A DNA stretch of 64,000 nucleotides from DASZBX01 sp035943635 (GTDB taxonomy: Bacteria; Actinomycetota; Actinomycetes; Streptomycetales; Catenulisporaceae), in NCBI GenBank assembly GCA_035943635.1, contig DASZBX010000089.1:1-64000 (forward strand). The letters run 5' to 3'. The notes beneath the pieces were generated by a model, which made no database searches, was not told the origin of the DNA, and worked only from the letters and a program-made list of their open reading frames with translations. Both the position numbers and the translations under genes were made by a program. Every line of letters starts with the position of its first letter. Positions within the stretch are counted from its first letter, which is position 1. Shown in pieces: positions 41,789 through 50,846 of the stretch.

Positions 41789-43612
41789 ATGCGAATACAT
41801 CGGCGGGCCACGCTGACCGCGGCGGCCTGTGCAATGGCGCTGACGGCTGCCGCGTGCGGCAGCAGTACGACCCCGAGCACAACGGCTTCCGGCGGGACCA
41901 GCAGTAGCTTCAACCTGGGCCTGACGACAATCGTCAACCCGCAGTCCGGTGAGGGCGGGACCCTGACCTATCTGAACAACTCCGACTTCGACTCGATCGA
42001 CCCGGGCAACACGTACGACGCGTTCTCCTGGGACATCGGCCGCCTGTGGGCCCGGCCGCTGCTGACCTACTCGCAGAAGCCCGGCGCCGCCGGCGACACC
42101 CTGGTCCCGGACCTGGCCGCCGCCCTGCCGACCTCGAACTCCGACGGCACGGTGTGGACCTTCCACCTGCAGACCGGCGCGACCTTCCAGAACGGCACGC
42201 CGATCACCTCGGCCGACGTCAAGTACGGGATCGAGCGCTCCAACTGGGGCGCGGACACGCTGAGCAACGGCCCGTCCTACTTCAAGGCCCTGGTCCAGGA
42301 CACCACCAGCTACAAGGGTCCGTACCTGGACAAGAACGCGGCCGACGGCGTCTCCGGCATCGCGACCCCGGACGCGCACACCATCGTGTTCACGCTGAAC
42401 CAGCCGTTCGCCGCGTTCCCGGACCTGGCCACCCTCGCGGACACCGCGCCGGTCCCGCGCGCCTCCGACACCGGCGCGACCTACTACCAGCACATCGTGT
42501 CCTCCGGGCAGTACGAGATCCAGTCGTACACCAAGGGCCAGCAGCTGGTCCTGGTGCCGAACCCGAACTTCGCCAAGGCGTCGGACCCCAACGGCCTGCA
42601 CCAGGTGCACGCCAGCAAGATCGTGGTCAAGATCGGCGTCGACCAGACCACCGTGGACAACTCGCTGCTGGCCAACCAGGCCCAGGTCGACCTCGGCGGC
42701 GTCGGCGTGGCCGTCGCGACGCAGAGCAAGATCCTGAGCAACCCCACGCTCAAGGCCGACTCGGACAACCCGCTGACCGGCTTCATGACCTACATGTCGA
42801 TCAACACGACGGTCAAGCCGTTCGACAACCTCGACTGCCGCCAGGCCGTGGAGTGGGCGATCAACAAGGTCCAGGTGCAGAGCGCCCAGGGCGGCTCGAT
42901 CGGCGGCGGCGCCATCGCCACCACGATCATCCCGCCGACCGTGGCCGGGTACGTGAAGGCCGACGTCTACCAGACGCCGGGCGAGCAGGGCAGCGTGACC
43001 AACGCCAAGGCCTCGCTGGCCAAGTGCGCCGCGGCCGAGCCGAGCTACTTCACCGGCAGCGCCTCGACCGGGTTCACCCTCAAGGCCCCGGTCGGCTTCG
43101 GCTCGTTCAGCGACCAGCCGAAGATGAAGCCCACCGCGGACGCCATCCAGCAGAACCTGCAGGCCGTCGGCATCTCGACGAACATCCTGCTCAGCCCGTT
43201 CGGTGACTACTTCCACAGCGCCGGCGGCAACGACACCTACGTGTCGAAGAACGACCTGGCCCTGTCCATGACGGGCTGGGGCGCCGACTTCCCGCAGGCG
43301 TACGGCTTCGTCGACGAGATCTCGACCAAGGACGGCATCCAGGCCAGCGGCACCGGCACCACCAACCTGTCGAAGTACGACGATCCGGCGATCGACGCGC
43401 AGATCCAGAAGGCGCTGGGCACGCTCGACCAGGCCACGTCCAACGCCGAGTGGGGCCAGATCGACCAGGCGCTGATGAACACCGCGACGATCGTTCCGCT
43501 GATCGACAACCGGGCACTGTTCTACCGTCCGGCCTCGGCCACCAACGTCTACGTCCAGCAGGCCTACGGGATGTACGACTACTCGGCCATCGGTGTCAGC
43601 GGCTCCAACTAA
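41789..43612 (+). CDS. Solute-binding lipoprotein, family 5 (peptide/oligopeptide)
   Basis: 607 aa. Signal sequence RRATLTAAACAMALTAAACGS with the lipobox cysteine at about 22. Family 5 landmarks: GTLTYLNNSDFDSIDPGNTY, WTFHLQTGATFQNGTPITSADVKYGIER (the SBP_bac_5 signature) and LLDFL-type region ALSMTGWGADFPQAYGFVDEI. It captures peptides or related solutes outside the membrane for the two permeases encoded on either side. The ATG is 86 bp after the upstream gene; the longer open frame is spurious. A strong hairpin follows at 43661. Confidence 0.94.
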   Translation: MRIHRRATLTAAACAMALTAAACGSSTTPSTTASGGTSSSFNLGLTTIVNPQSGEGGTLTYLNNSDFDSIDPGNTYDAFSWDIGRLWARPLLTYSQKPGAAGDTLVPDLAAALPTSNSDGTVWTFHLQTGATFQNGTPITSADVKYGIERSNWGADTLSNGPSYFKALVQDTTSYKGPYLDKNAADGVSGIATPDAHTIVFTLNQPFAAFPDLATLADTAPVPRASDTGATYYQHIVSSGQYEIQSYTKGQQLVLVPNPNFAKASDPNGLHQVHASKIVVKIGVDQTTVDNSLLANQAQVDLGGVGVAVATQSKILSNPTLKADSDNPLTGFMTYMSINTTVKPFDNLDCRQAVEWAINKVQVQSAQGGSIGGGAIATTIIPPTVAGYVKADVYQTPGEQGSVTNAKASLAKCAAAEPSYFTGSASTGFTLKAPVGFGSFSDQPKMKPTADAIQQNLQAVGISTNILLSPFGDYFHSAGGNDTYVSKNDLALSMTGWGADFPQAYGFVDEISTKDGIQASGTGTTNLSKYDDPAIDAQIQKALGTLDQATSNAEWGQIDQALMNTATIVPLIDNRALFYRPASATNVYVQQAYGMYDYSAIGVSGSN

Positions 43613-43660
43613 CAGCTCAGTCGCCAGAAGGTAGGTGAAGGCGACTCGGGTGCCGCCGAA

Positions 43661-43697
43661 CGCCGCCCGTCCCGGGACTCTCCCGGGGCGGGCGGCG
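43661..43697 (+). promoter_or_regulatory. Intercistronic hairpin between binding protein and permease
   Basis: CGCCGCCCGTCCCGGGA (43661-43677) pairs with TCCCGGGGCGGGCGGCG (43681-43697) at 16 of 17 positions around CTC. Such hairpins commonly protect the abundant binding-protein message and reduce read-through into permease genes. Confidence 0.75.
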
Positions 43698-43721
43698 TCG
43701 GGCGCCCACCGCCGCGCACTC

Positions 43722-44741
43722 ATGATCACATTCATCGTACGAAGGCTTATCGCGGCGGTAGGCCTGCTGCTCATCGTCGCCCTCTCCACGTTCATCATCT
43801 TCTTCATCATCCCGCAGTGGGGCGGTCAGACCCCGTCGAGCATGGCCGGGGAGTACATCGGCCGGCAGATGAATCCGCAGGCCCTGGCCGCGGTCATGCA
43901 GCGGTACGGCTTCAACCAGCCGGTACTCGTGCACTTCTACGACTACGTGAAGGACATCTTCACCGGCACGACCTACAACGACGGCGTCAACAACATCAAG
44001 TGTCCGGCGCCGTGCCTGGGCTACTCCTTCCGCACCTACAACCAGGTGTGGCCCACCGTCATCAACGACTTCCCGGTGACCCTGTCGATCGCGCTCGGCG
44101 CCGGCTTCTTCTGGCTGGTGTTCGGCGTGTTCAGCGGCGTGATCTCGGCCGTGCACAAGGGTTCCCTGGTCGACCGGGTGACGATGTTCGTCGCCCTGCT
44201 CGGCGTCGCCATGCCGGTGTACTTCGTCGCTCCGCTGACGATGCTGGTGCTGGTCTACAAATGGCCCATATTCCCGAACCCGACCGGACTGTCGTATGTG
44301 CCGTTCACCCAGAATCCGTTCGACTGGGCCCAGCACCTGCTCCTGGTCTGGCTGGTCCTGGCCTTCGGCTACGCGGCCCTGTACACCCGGTTGACTCGCG
44401 CCGGCATGCTCGACGCGCTCGGTGAGGACTACGTCCGAACGGCCCGGGCCAAGGGCGTCTCGGAACGCAGGGTCGTGTACAAACACGCGCTGCGGGCCGC
44501 GATCACCCCGATCGTGACCATCTTCGGCATGGACTTCGGCTCGGTGCTCGGCGGCGCGGTGCTGGCCGAGATCGCCTTCAGCCAGAAGGGGATCGGCGCG
44601 CTGGCGATCCTGGCGATCCAGCAGAAGGACTTCCCCACGATGATGGGCATCACCCTGGTCGCTGCGGGTTTCATCGTGATCGCCAACCTGGTCGTCGACG
44701 TGCTCTACGCGGTCATCGACCCCCGGGTCAGAACCTCCTGA
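43722..44741 (+). CDS. Peptide/nickel-type ABC transporter permease (DppB/OppB-like)
   Basis: 339 aa. Starts ITFIVRRLIAAVGLLLIVALSTFIIFF, as DppB proteins do; six helices. The EAA coupling loop is DYVRTARAKGVSERRVVYKHALRAAITP. The ATG at 43722 was chosen by homology; a GTG at 43635 is in frame but would place the intercistronic hairpin within the coding region. Last gene of the plus-strand transport operon; it meets the minus-strand ATPase gene tail to tail across a long terminator. Confidence 0.93.
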   Translation: MITFIVRRLIAAVGLLLIVALSTFIIFFIIPQWGGQTPSSMAGEYIGRQMNPQALAAVMQRYGFNQPVLVHFYDYVKDIFTGTTYNDGVNNIKCPAPCLGYSFRTYNQVWPTVINDFPVTLSIALGAGFFWLVFGVFSGVISAVHKGSLVDRVTMFVALLGVAMPVYFVAPLTMLVLVYKWPIFPNPTGLSYVPFTQNPFDWAQHLLLVWLVLAFGYAALYTRLTRAGMLDALGEDYVRTARAKGVSERRVVYKHALRAAITPIVTIFGMDFGSVLGGAVLAEIAFSQKGIGALAILAIQQKDFPTMMGITLVAAGFIVIANLVVDVLYAVIDPRVRTS

Positions 44742-44785
44742 CCCACTCCCGCAGGCGGCCCGGACAGGGCCCGCCGCGGGCCCGG

Positions 44786-44838
44786 CACACCGAGAGGCCG
44801 GGTCTCCCCCAGAAGGGGAGGCCCGGCCTCTCGGTGTG
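44786..44838. terminator. Bidirectional terminator between the two transport operons
   Basis: CACACCGAGAGGCCGGGTCT.. (44786-44809) and its complement ending CGGTGTG (to 44838) form a stem of about 24 bp with one mismatch and a short CAGAA-type loop, exactly between two convergent operons. Confidence 0.88.
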
Positions 44839-44850
44839 CCCGCTGCGGCC

Positions 44851-46890
44851 CTATCCGGCGGCCGCCGCGACCGGCTCGCGCAGCGGGAAGTGGCAGGCGG
44901 CCTGGTGGTCGCCGGGGCCGAACGTGACCAGCGGCGGCTCCTGCTCGGCGCACAGGGACTGCGCGGCCGGGCAGCGGGTGCGGAACCGGCAGCCGGACGG
45001 CGGGTCGATCGCCGAGGGCAGCTCGCCGGTGATCCCCTGCGCGGCCTTGGCCTTCTCCACCTCGGGGTCGGCCACCGGGACGGTGTCCAGCAGGCCCCTG
45101 GTGTAGTGGTGCACCGGGTTGTTGTACACCGAGTCGGCCGGGCCGATCTCCACCATCTTGCCCAGGTACATCACGCCGATCCGGTCCGAGAGGTAGTGCA
45201 CCACGGACAGGTCGTGCGAGATGAACAGGTACGACACCTGCAGGTCGGCCTGCAGGTCCTTCATCAGGTTCAGCACCTGGGACTGGATCGAGACGTCGAG
45301 CGCGGAGACCGGCTCGTCCGCGACGATCACCCGCGGCTTCAGGGCCAGGGCCCGGGCCAGGCCGACCCGCTGGCGCTGGCCGCCGGAGAACTCGTGCGGG
45401 TAGCGCTCGAGCGAGGTGCGCGGCAGGCCGACCTCGTCGAACAGCTCGCGGATCCGGGCCTCCCGGGACTCGCGGTCGCCGACCTTCTGGATGTCCAGCG
45501 GCTCGCGCAGCACCGTGCGCACCCGCATCCGGGGGTTCATCGCGGCGTAGGAGTCCTGGAACATCAGCTGGATCTTCGCGGTGTCGCCGCCGCGGTTGCG
45601 GCCCTGCAGCAGCCGGCCCTCGAACTCGATCGTGCCCGAGTCCTGCTCCTCCAGGCCGACGATCAGCTTGCCGACCGTGGTCTTGCCGCAGCCGGACTCG
45701 CCGACCAGGCCGAAGGTCTCGCCCTGGTTGACCGTGAAGGAGACCCCGGCCACCGCGCTGACCGCGCCGACCTTGCGCCGCAGGATCGCGCCCTCGGTGA
45801 TCGGGTACTCCTTGACCAGGTCCTTGACCACGATCGCGGGCTGGCCGATCCGGGCCTCGGCGATGTCCTCGGAGGTGGTGCGCTCGGCCAGGGTGACCGG
45901 GGCCTTGCGGGCCGAGTCCTCGATCGCGCCGACCGGGAAGAAGCACGCGTACTGGTGCTGGACCAGCTCGCCGGTCAGCTCCGGCTCCGACTCCCGGCAG
46001 CGGTCCCTGGCGTAGGCGCAGCGGGCCGCGAACCGGCAGCCGGCCGGCGGGGCGGACAGGTCCGGCGGCAGGCCGGGGATGGAGTAGAGCTTGGTGCCGG
46101 CCTCCGCGCCGCGCTCGGGCAGCGAGCGGAACAGCGCCTCGGTGTAGGGGTGCCGCGGGTTGTGGTAGAGCGTCGTGGTGTCCGTGGTCTCGGCGATCCG
46201 GCCGGCGTACATCACGGCGACGTTGTCGGCCTTGCCCGCGATCACGCCGAGGTCGTGGGTGACCAGGATGACCGCCATGCCGAGGCGTTCCTTGAGCGAG
46301 TCGATCAGCTCCAGGATCTGCTTCTGCACGGTCACGTCCAGCGCCGTGGTCGGCTCGTCCGCGATCAGCAGCTTCGGCTCGTTCGCCAGCGCCATGCCGA
46401 TCATCGCGCGCTGGCGCATGCCGCCGGACAGCTGGTGCGGGTAGTCCAGCACCCGCCGCTCCGGCGAGGGCATGCCGACCAGCCGCAGCACCTCGATCGC
46501 CCGCTCGTGCGCCTCCTTCTTGGACGCGCCGCGGTGGATCCGGACCGACTCGGAGATCTGCTTGCCGATCGTCATGGTCGGGTTCAGCGAGGTCATCGGA
46601 TCCTGGAAGATCATGCCGATGTCGTTGCCGCGGACCGCGGCCATCTCGCTCTCCTCCAGGCCGACCAGGTTGCGGCCGTTGAGCAGGATCTCCCCGCCCA
46701 CGATGTCGCCGCCGTTGGGCAGCAGCCGCATGATCGACATGGCGGTCATGGTCTTGCCGCAGCCGGACTCGCCGACGATGCCCAGGGTCTGGCCGGCGTC
46801 GACCGAGAAGGAGATCCCGGCGATCGCGTGCACGGTGGACCGCTTGAGCCGGATCTCCGTGCGCAGGTTTTTCACTTCGAGCAGGGGCAT
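44851..46890 (-). CDS. Fused double ATPase subunit of peptide ABC transporter (DppD-DppF type)
   Basis: 679 aa with two complete ABC domains. First (about 5-260): Walker A GIVGESGCGKTMTAM, Q-loop FQDPMTSLNP, signature HQLSGGMRQRAM, Walker B LLIADEPTTALDVT, then the oligopeptide-transporter C-terminal cysteines (GCRFAARCAYARDRC), which in DppD/DppF proteins can hold an Fe-S cluster. Second (about 360-610): GLVGESGCGKTTVGKL, FQDSYAAMNP, HEFSGGQRQRVGLA, VIVADEPVSALDVS, with a second CRFRTRCPAAQSLC motif. Both are intact, so one chain supplies both nucleotide sites. It is the last gene of the minus-strand operon, 4 bp after the permease gene. The plus-strand operon lacks an ATPase and may share this one. 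Confidence 0.95.
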   Translation of the reverse strand: MPLLEVKNLRTEIRLKRSTVHAIAGISFSVDAGQTLGIVGESGCGKTMTAMSIMRLLPNGGDIVGGEILLNGRNLVGLEESEMAAVRGNDIGMIFQDPMTSLNPTMTIGKQISESVRIHRGASKKEAHERAIEVLRLVGMPSPERRVLDYPHQLSGGMRQRAMIGMALANEPKLLIADEPTTALDVTVQKQILELIDSLKERLGMAVILVTHDLGVIAGKADNVAVMYAGRIAETTDTTTLYHNPRHPYTEALFRSLPERGAEAGTKLYSIPGLPPDLSAPPAGCRFAARCAYARDRCRESEPELTGELVQHQYACFFPVGAIEDSARKAPVTLAERTTSEDIAEARIGQPAIVVKDLVKEYPITEGAILRRKVGAVSAVAGVSFTVNQGETFGLVGESGCGKTTVGKLIVGLEEQDSGTIEFEGRLLQGRNRGGDTAKIQLMFQDSYAAMNPRMRVRTVLREPLDIQKVGDRESREARIRELFDEVGLPRTSLERYPHEFSGGQRQRVGLARALALKPRVIVADEPVSALDVSIQSQVLNLMKDLQADLQVSYLFISHDLSVVHYLSDRIGVMYLGKMVEIGPADSVYNNPVHHYTRGLLDTVPVADPEVEKAKAAQGITGELPSAIDPPSGCRFRTRCPAAQSLCAEQEPPLVTFGPGDHQAACHFPLREPVAAAAG

Positions 46891-46894
46891 CGGG

Positions 46895-47818
46895 TCACCG
46901 CTTCTGCAGCCGGGTCTCGACGGCGTCGCGCAGCGCGTCGCCGATGAGGTTGAAGGACATGATGAGCAGGATGATCAGGATCGCGGCGGGGTAGATCATC
47001 CACCAGTAGCCGGCGTCCGCGTAGTTCGTGCCGTTGTTGACCAGTGCGCCGAGGTCGGGCTCGGTGGCCGGCAGGCCCAGGCCCAGGAAGCTGAGCGTGG
47101 ACAGGTAGAAGATGGCGTCGGCGATCGAGAACGTGGTGTTCACGATCGAGGTGCCGATGGTGTTGGGCAGGATGTGCTTGTAGATGATCCTGGTTCCGCC
47201 GCCGCCCATCATCTTGGCCGCGGCCACGTAGTCGCGCACCTTGATCGACAGGGCCTCGCCGCGGACCAGGCGGGTGATGCCGAACCAGCTGGCGAAGCCG
47301 ATCTCCATGATCAGCGCGGTCTTGGTCTTGCCCAGGGCGGCGCTCAGGAAGATCAGGATGAACACGAACGGGAAGGACATCAGGGCGTCGACGATGCGCA
47401 TCATCAGCGCGTCCACCCAGCCGCCGACGTACCCGGACACCGCGCCGTACAGGGCGCCGACCACAGCGGCGATCGCGCCGGCGGCCAGGCCGACCTCGAG
47501 CGAGGCCTGGGTGCCCTTCATCAGCTCGGCGAGCTCGTCGAAGCCCTGCTGGTCGGTGCCCAGCGGGGCGCCGGCGCCCGGCGGATTGGTGAACAGGTCG
47601 ATGTTCGGCACCGTCGTGTCCCCGTGGTAGAACACCGGGCCGAGGTAGGCGAACGCGATGGAGGCGATCAGGAACACCAGGGCGGCCAGGGCCAGCTTGT
47701 TCTCGGCGAAGACCTCCCAGCCGCGGGCGAACATGGACCGGGGCTTCTGCGCGGACTCCAGACCCAGTTCGACCGCGGACGGCGTGGCGGCCGAGGGCTG
47801 ATCAGCGGTAGTGGTCAT
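46895..47818 (-). CDS. Peptide/nickel-type ABC transporter permease (DppC-like)
   Basis: 307 aa. Six helices; the DppC N-terminal pattern WEVFAENKLALAALVFLIASI and the coupling loop DYVAAAKMMGGGGTRIIYKHILPNTIG are clear. The periplasmic LGTDQQGFDELAELM replaces the usual LGTDxxGRD. The ATG overlaps the preceding permease stop (ATGA), so the two are translationally coupled. Confidence 0.93.
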   Translation of the reverse strand: MTTTADQPSAATPSAVELGLESAQKPRSMFARGWEVFAENKLALAALVFLIASIAFAYLGPVFYHGDTTVPNIDLFTNPPGAGAPLGTDQQGFDELAELMKGTQASLEVGLAAGAIAAVVGALYGAVSGYVGGWVDALMMRIVDALMSFPFVFILIFLSAALGKTKTALIMEIGFASWFGITRLVRGEALSIKVRDYVAAAKMMGGGGTRIIYKHILPNTIGTSIVNTTFSIADAIFYLSTLSFLGLGLPATEPDLGALVNNGTNYADAGYWWMIYPAAILIILLIMSFNLIGDALRDAVETRLQKR

Positions 47819-48768
47819 GAGTCGAGCCTCACTCGCGGGTCCAGGACGGCGTAGCTGATGTCGGCGACCAGGGAGCCGATCACCGTGATGACGGCCAGCA
47901 GCAGGGTGCTGGACAGGATGATTCCGGTGTCGCCGGTCTGCGCGGCCGTCGTGGACAGCAGGCCGATGCCGTTGATGTTGTAGACCGACTCGATGATCAG
48001 CGAGCCGCTGACCAGGCCGGGCAGCGACAGGCCGATCAGGGTGGTCATCGGGATCAGCGCGTTGCGCAGCACGTGCCCGTAGAGCACCCGGCGGCGGCTG
48101 GCGCCCTTGGCGGTGGCCGTGCGCACGTAGTCCTGGGTGATCTGGTCGAGCATCGCCGAGCGCATGTAGCGGGTGTAGTTCGCCAGGGTGGTGATCACCA
48201 GCGTGCCGACCGGCAGGATCAGCTGGCTCGGCTGGCTCCAGGCGTCGTGGAAGGAGGAGATCTGGTTGCCCGCCGGGATCCAGGCGAGGTCGTCCTCGAA
48301 GTAGGTCAGCAGCAGCCACCCGATGAAGAAGGTGGGGACCGAGTAGGCCACGAAGGAGAAGCTGGTGAACGCGTGGTCGATCCAGGTGTTGCGCTTGACC
48401 GCCTGCAGCACGCCGATCGGCACGGCCAGTGCGATGGTGATCACCAGGGCCAGGCCGACGATGAAGATCGTCTGGCCGAGGGTGCCCTCCAGCAGTTGGG
48501 TCACCGGCTGGTTCTTGATGTAGTCGTATCCCAGGTTGCCCTTGAACATGTCGCCGAGCCACACCAGGTACTGGACGACGATCGGGTGGTCGAGGCCGAG
48601 TCTGGCCTTCACGTTGGCGACGACCACGGGGTTGTTGTGGTTGCGCGACCCGACCAGGAGGTTGATGGTGCCGTTGGGGGTCATGTGCAGCAGCGCGAAG
48701 GTGATGATCGTGACGATGAAGCACGTGAGGACGGCCTGCAGGGCGCGGCGGATGATATAGCCGATCAT
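47815..48768 (-). CDS. Peptide/nickel-type ABC transporter permease (DppB-like)
   Basis: 317 aa. Begins IGYIIRRALQAVLTCFIVTIITFALL, with the DppB helix pattern and the coupling loop DYVRTATAKGASRRRVLYGHVLRNALIP. AGGAGG is six bases before the ATG at 48768. It overlaps the next permease by four bases. Confidence 0.94.
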   Translation of the reverse strand: MIGYIIRRALQAVLTCFIVTIITFALLHMTPNGTINLLVGSRNHNNPVVVANVKARLGLDHPIVVQYLVWLGDMFKGNLGYDYIKNQPVTQLLEGTLGQTIFIVGLALVITIALAVPIGVLQAVKRNTWIDHAFTSFSFVAYSVPTFFIGWLLLTYFEDDLAWIPAGNQISSFHDAWSQPSQLILPVGTLVITTLANYTRYMRSAMLDQITQDYVRTATAKGASRRRVLYGHVLRNALIPMTTLIGLSLPGLVSGSLIIESVYNINGIGLLSTTAAQTGDTGIILSSTLLLAVITVIGSLVADISYAVLDPRVRLDS

Positions 48769-48875
48769 GGCGCCTCCTGGGATGGGGAGGCCGGGGCCGG
48801 GGAAAGCGATGTGATCACAGGGGCCGTACCAGGGGTGTAGGGGGAAGGGGGGTGGGACGGGGCCGGTCGGGGAAC

Positions 48876-48907
48876 GGCTCCCCCCGCAGCATGTCGCGGG
48901 GGGAGCC
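48876..48907 (-). promoter_or_regulatory. Intercistronic hairpin between second binding protein and permease
   Basis: GGCTCCCCCCGC (48876-48887) and GCGGGGGGAGCC (48896-48907) pair perfectly over 12 bp. It occupies the same place as the hairpin in the plus-strand operon, between binding-protein and permease genes. Confidence 0.75.
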
Positions 48908-48932
48908 AAAGGGTGCTCTGATCAGCGGGTTC

Positions 48933-50846
48933 TTACTTGGTGAAGTACCAGTCCTGCGGCTGGAAGCCGCCGAACGGGTCGCTCTTGCCGACGTAGAGGT
49001 TCTTGGAGACCTCGGGGATGAACGGGTAGCCGACGTTGCCCTGGCCGTTGGGCTGGAAGATGACCGGCGGCAGAGCGGCCAGCGCGGTCTCGTAGGCGTC
49101 CATGGCCGAGGCGCTGTTGCTGACCGTGCTCTGGTAGGCCGTCTGGTCCACCTGCGGGTTCGAGTAGCTCCAGGTGTTCGGGCCGGCGCCGGTGGCGAAC
49201 AGGGCCTCACCGGTGGGCAGGTAGTCGGGTGCGTACACCCAGCCGCCGTAGAACAGGCCCTGCCAGCAGCCGGACGCGGTGCTGCCGGCGCAGGTCACGC
49301 CCTCGGCGCCGATCTGGTTCTCCTGCTGCGCGGTGAACGTGATCTGGATGCCGGCCTTGGCCGCGTCGGAGGCCTCGAGCTCGGTCTCCAGCTGGGCGCC
49401 GGAGTTACCGGCGGTGTAGTCCACGGTGTACGCGGCCTTCTGGCCCTGGGCGATGCCCGCGCCGCACTGGTTCGGCCCGGTGCCCGGGTCGGTGCAGGTG
49501 GCCGGAGTCTGCGAGGTGTCCCAGCCGTGGGCGGTCAGCGAGGCCTTGGCTGCGGCGATGTCGAAGACGTTGGCGGTGTTGGCGCTGGGCAGGATCGGGT
49601 TGCCCGCGGGCTGCGGCGGGACGGCGCCCGAGCTCGGGTAGCCCCAGCCCTTCTGCACCGACTTGATCATGCCGGCCTGGTCCACGGTCTCCTGCACGGC
49701 CTTGGTGAAGTAGCCCTGCTTGAACAGCTGGCCGACGTCCGTGTTGCCGAAGTTGATCTGGTAGTACTGGATGCCGTCCTGGTCCGCGAGCGGCGCGAAC
49801 ACGTAGCCCTTGCTGGTCAGCGGGTTGTCCGAGTCCGGGTTGCTCGGCACGAACTCCGGCTGCGCGGACTGGGTCAGGTAGCCGATGTTCAGCGCGTCCG
49901 TGCCGCCGGCCTTCAGGGCCGCGTACTCGGCGGTGTCCGACTTGTAGGGCACGAAGTCGACCTCGTCCAGGTGCGGCTTGTCCGGCCCGCTGTAGGACGG
50001 GTTCGGCACGATCGAGTAGGCGCCGGAGCTGCCGTTGTAGGACTTCAGCTTCCACGCGCCGTCGATGATGGTCCACAGCGGGCTGGTGGTCCAGGTGCCG
50101 CCGAGGGTCGACTGGGCGCTGAGGTACTTCCAGTCCGCGGTGCACGCGGTGGTCATGGCCGGGGTGCCGAAGGTGGCGGTGGCGCAGGTGCCCGCGGTGC
50201 CGGCGGCGGTCTCGTCCCACTCCAGCGGCATCGGCGTGATCTGCGACAGTTCGTCGTCCAGGAACCAGGTCTTGTTGTAGGTCTTGTTCAGCGTCAGCGT
50301 CAGCGTCTGGCCGGAGGCGGTGGCGGTGACGATGTTGTCCGGGAAGTACTGGGCGTCCAGGGAGGTGTTCGGCGGGGTGTAGTACGCCAGGTTGCCGAGC
50401 GGGCCCTCGGTCTTCTCCATGTTGATCCAGAACAGCGCGTCCTGAGCGGTGACCGCGTCACCGTTGGACCACTTGTACGACTTCAACGTGATGGTGACCG
50501 TCTTGCCGTCCGCGGACCAGGTGGGCAGCTGGCCGATCGAGGTGTTCTGGTCGAGCGCGACCTTGTTGTCCGTGCCCCAGAAATACAGCGGGCGGTACAG
50601 CAGGTACTGGAGCTGGCCGACGTTTGTCGTCGTATCCTGGCTCGGCAGCATGAAGGGCCAGATCGCGTTCGGATATCCGCCCTCATACTCGGCGTAGCGC
50701 ACTGTGCCGCCCTGCACCGGCGTGCCGGTGGCCGCTGCTGCGCTCGGGCTCTTGGTGCTTTTTGCGGAACAGCCCACCATGGCTGTGGAGGCGGCGACGA
50801 GGGCGGCGATAGCCGCGACGACCCTCGTTCTCCTGGACAGACTCAT
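48933..50846 (-). CDS. Solute-binding lipoprotein, family 5 (second peptide transporter)
   Basis: 637 aa. Signal RRTRVVAAIAALVAASTAMVGC with a clear lipobox (TAMVGC). Domain pattern of family 5 binding proteins: GGTVRYAEYEGGYPNAIWPF, VTITLKSYKWSNGDAVTAQDALFWI, GLFYGGWVYAPDYLPTGEAL. Low identity to the first binding protein in the window suggests different substrates. Start ATG is eight bases after GAGGGG. First gene of the minus-strand operon SBP - DppB - DppC - ATPase. Confidence 0.94.
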   Translation of the reverse strand: MSLSRRTRVVAAIAALVAASTAMVGCSAKSTKSPSAAAATGTPVQGGTVRYAEYEGGYPNAIWPFMLPSQDTTTNVGQLQYLLYRPLYFWGTDNKVALDQNTSIGQLPTWSADGKTVTITLKSYKWSNGDAVTAQDALFWINMEKTEGPLGNLAYYTPPNTSLDAQYFPDNIVTATASGQTLTLTLNKTYNKTWFLDDELSQITPMPLEWDETAAGTAGTCATATFGTPAMTTACTADWKYLSAQSTLGGTWTTSPLWTIIDGAWKLKSYNGSSGAYSIVPNPSYSGPDKPHLDEVDFVPYKSDTAEYAALKAGGTDALNIGYLTQSAQPEFVPSNPDSDNPLTSKGYVFAPLADQDGIQYYQINFGNTDVGQLFKQGYFTKAVQETVDQAGMIKSVQKGWGYPSSGAVPPQPAGNPILPSANTANVFDIAAAKASLTAHGWDTSQTPATCTDPGTGPNQCGAGIAQGQKAAYTVDYTAGNSGAQLETELEASDAAKAGIQITFTAQQENQIGAEGVTCAGSTASGCWQGLFYGGWVYAPDYLPTGEALFATGAGPNTWSYSNPQVDQTAYQSTVSNSASAMDAYETALAALPPVIFQPNGQGNVGYPFIPEVSKNLYVGKSDPFGGFQPQDWYFTK

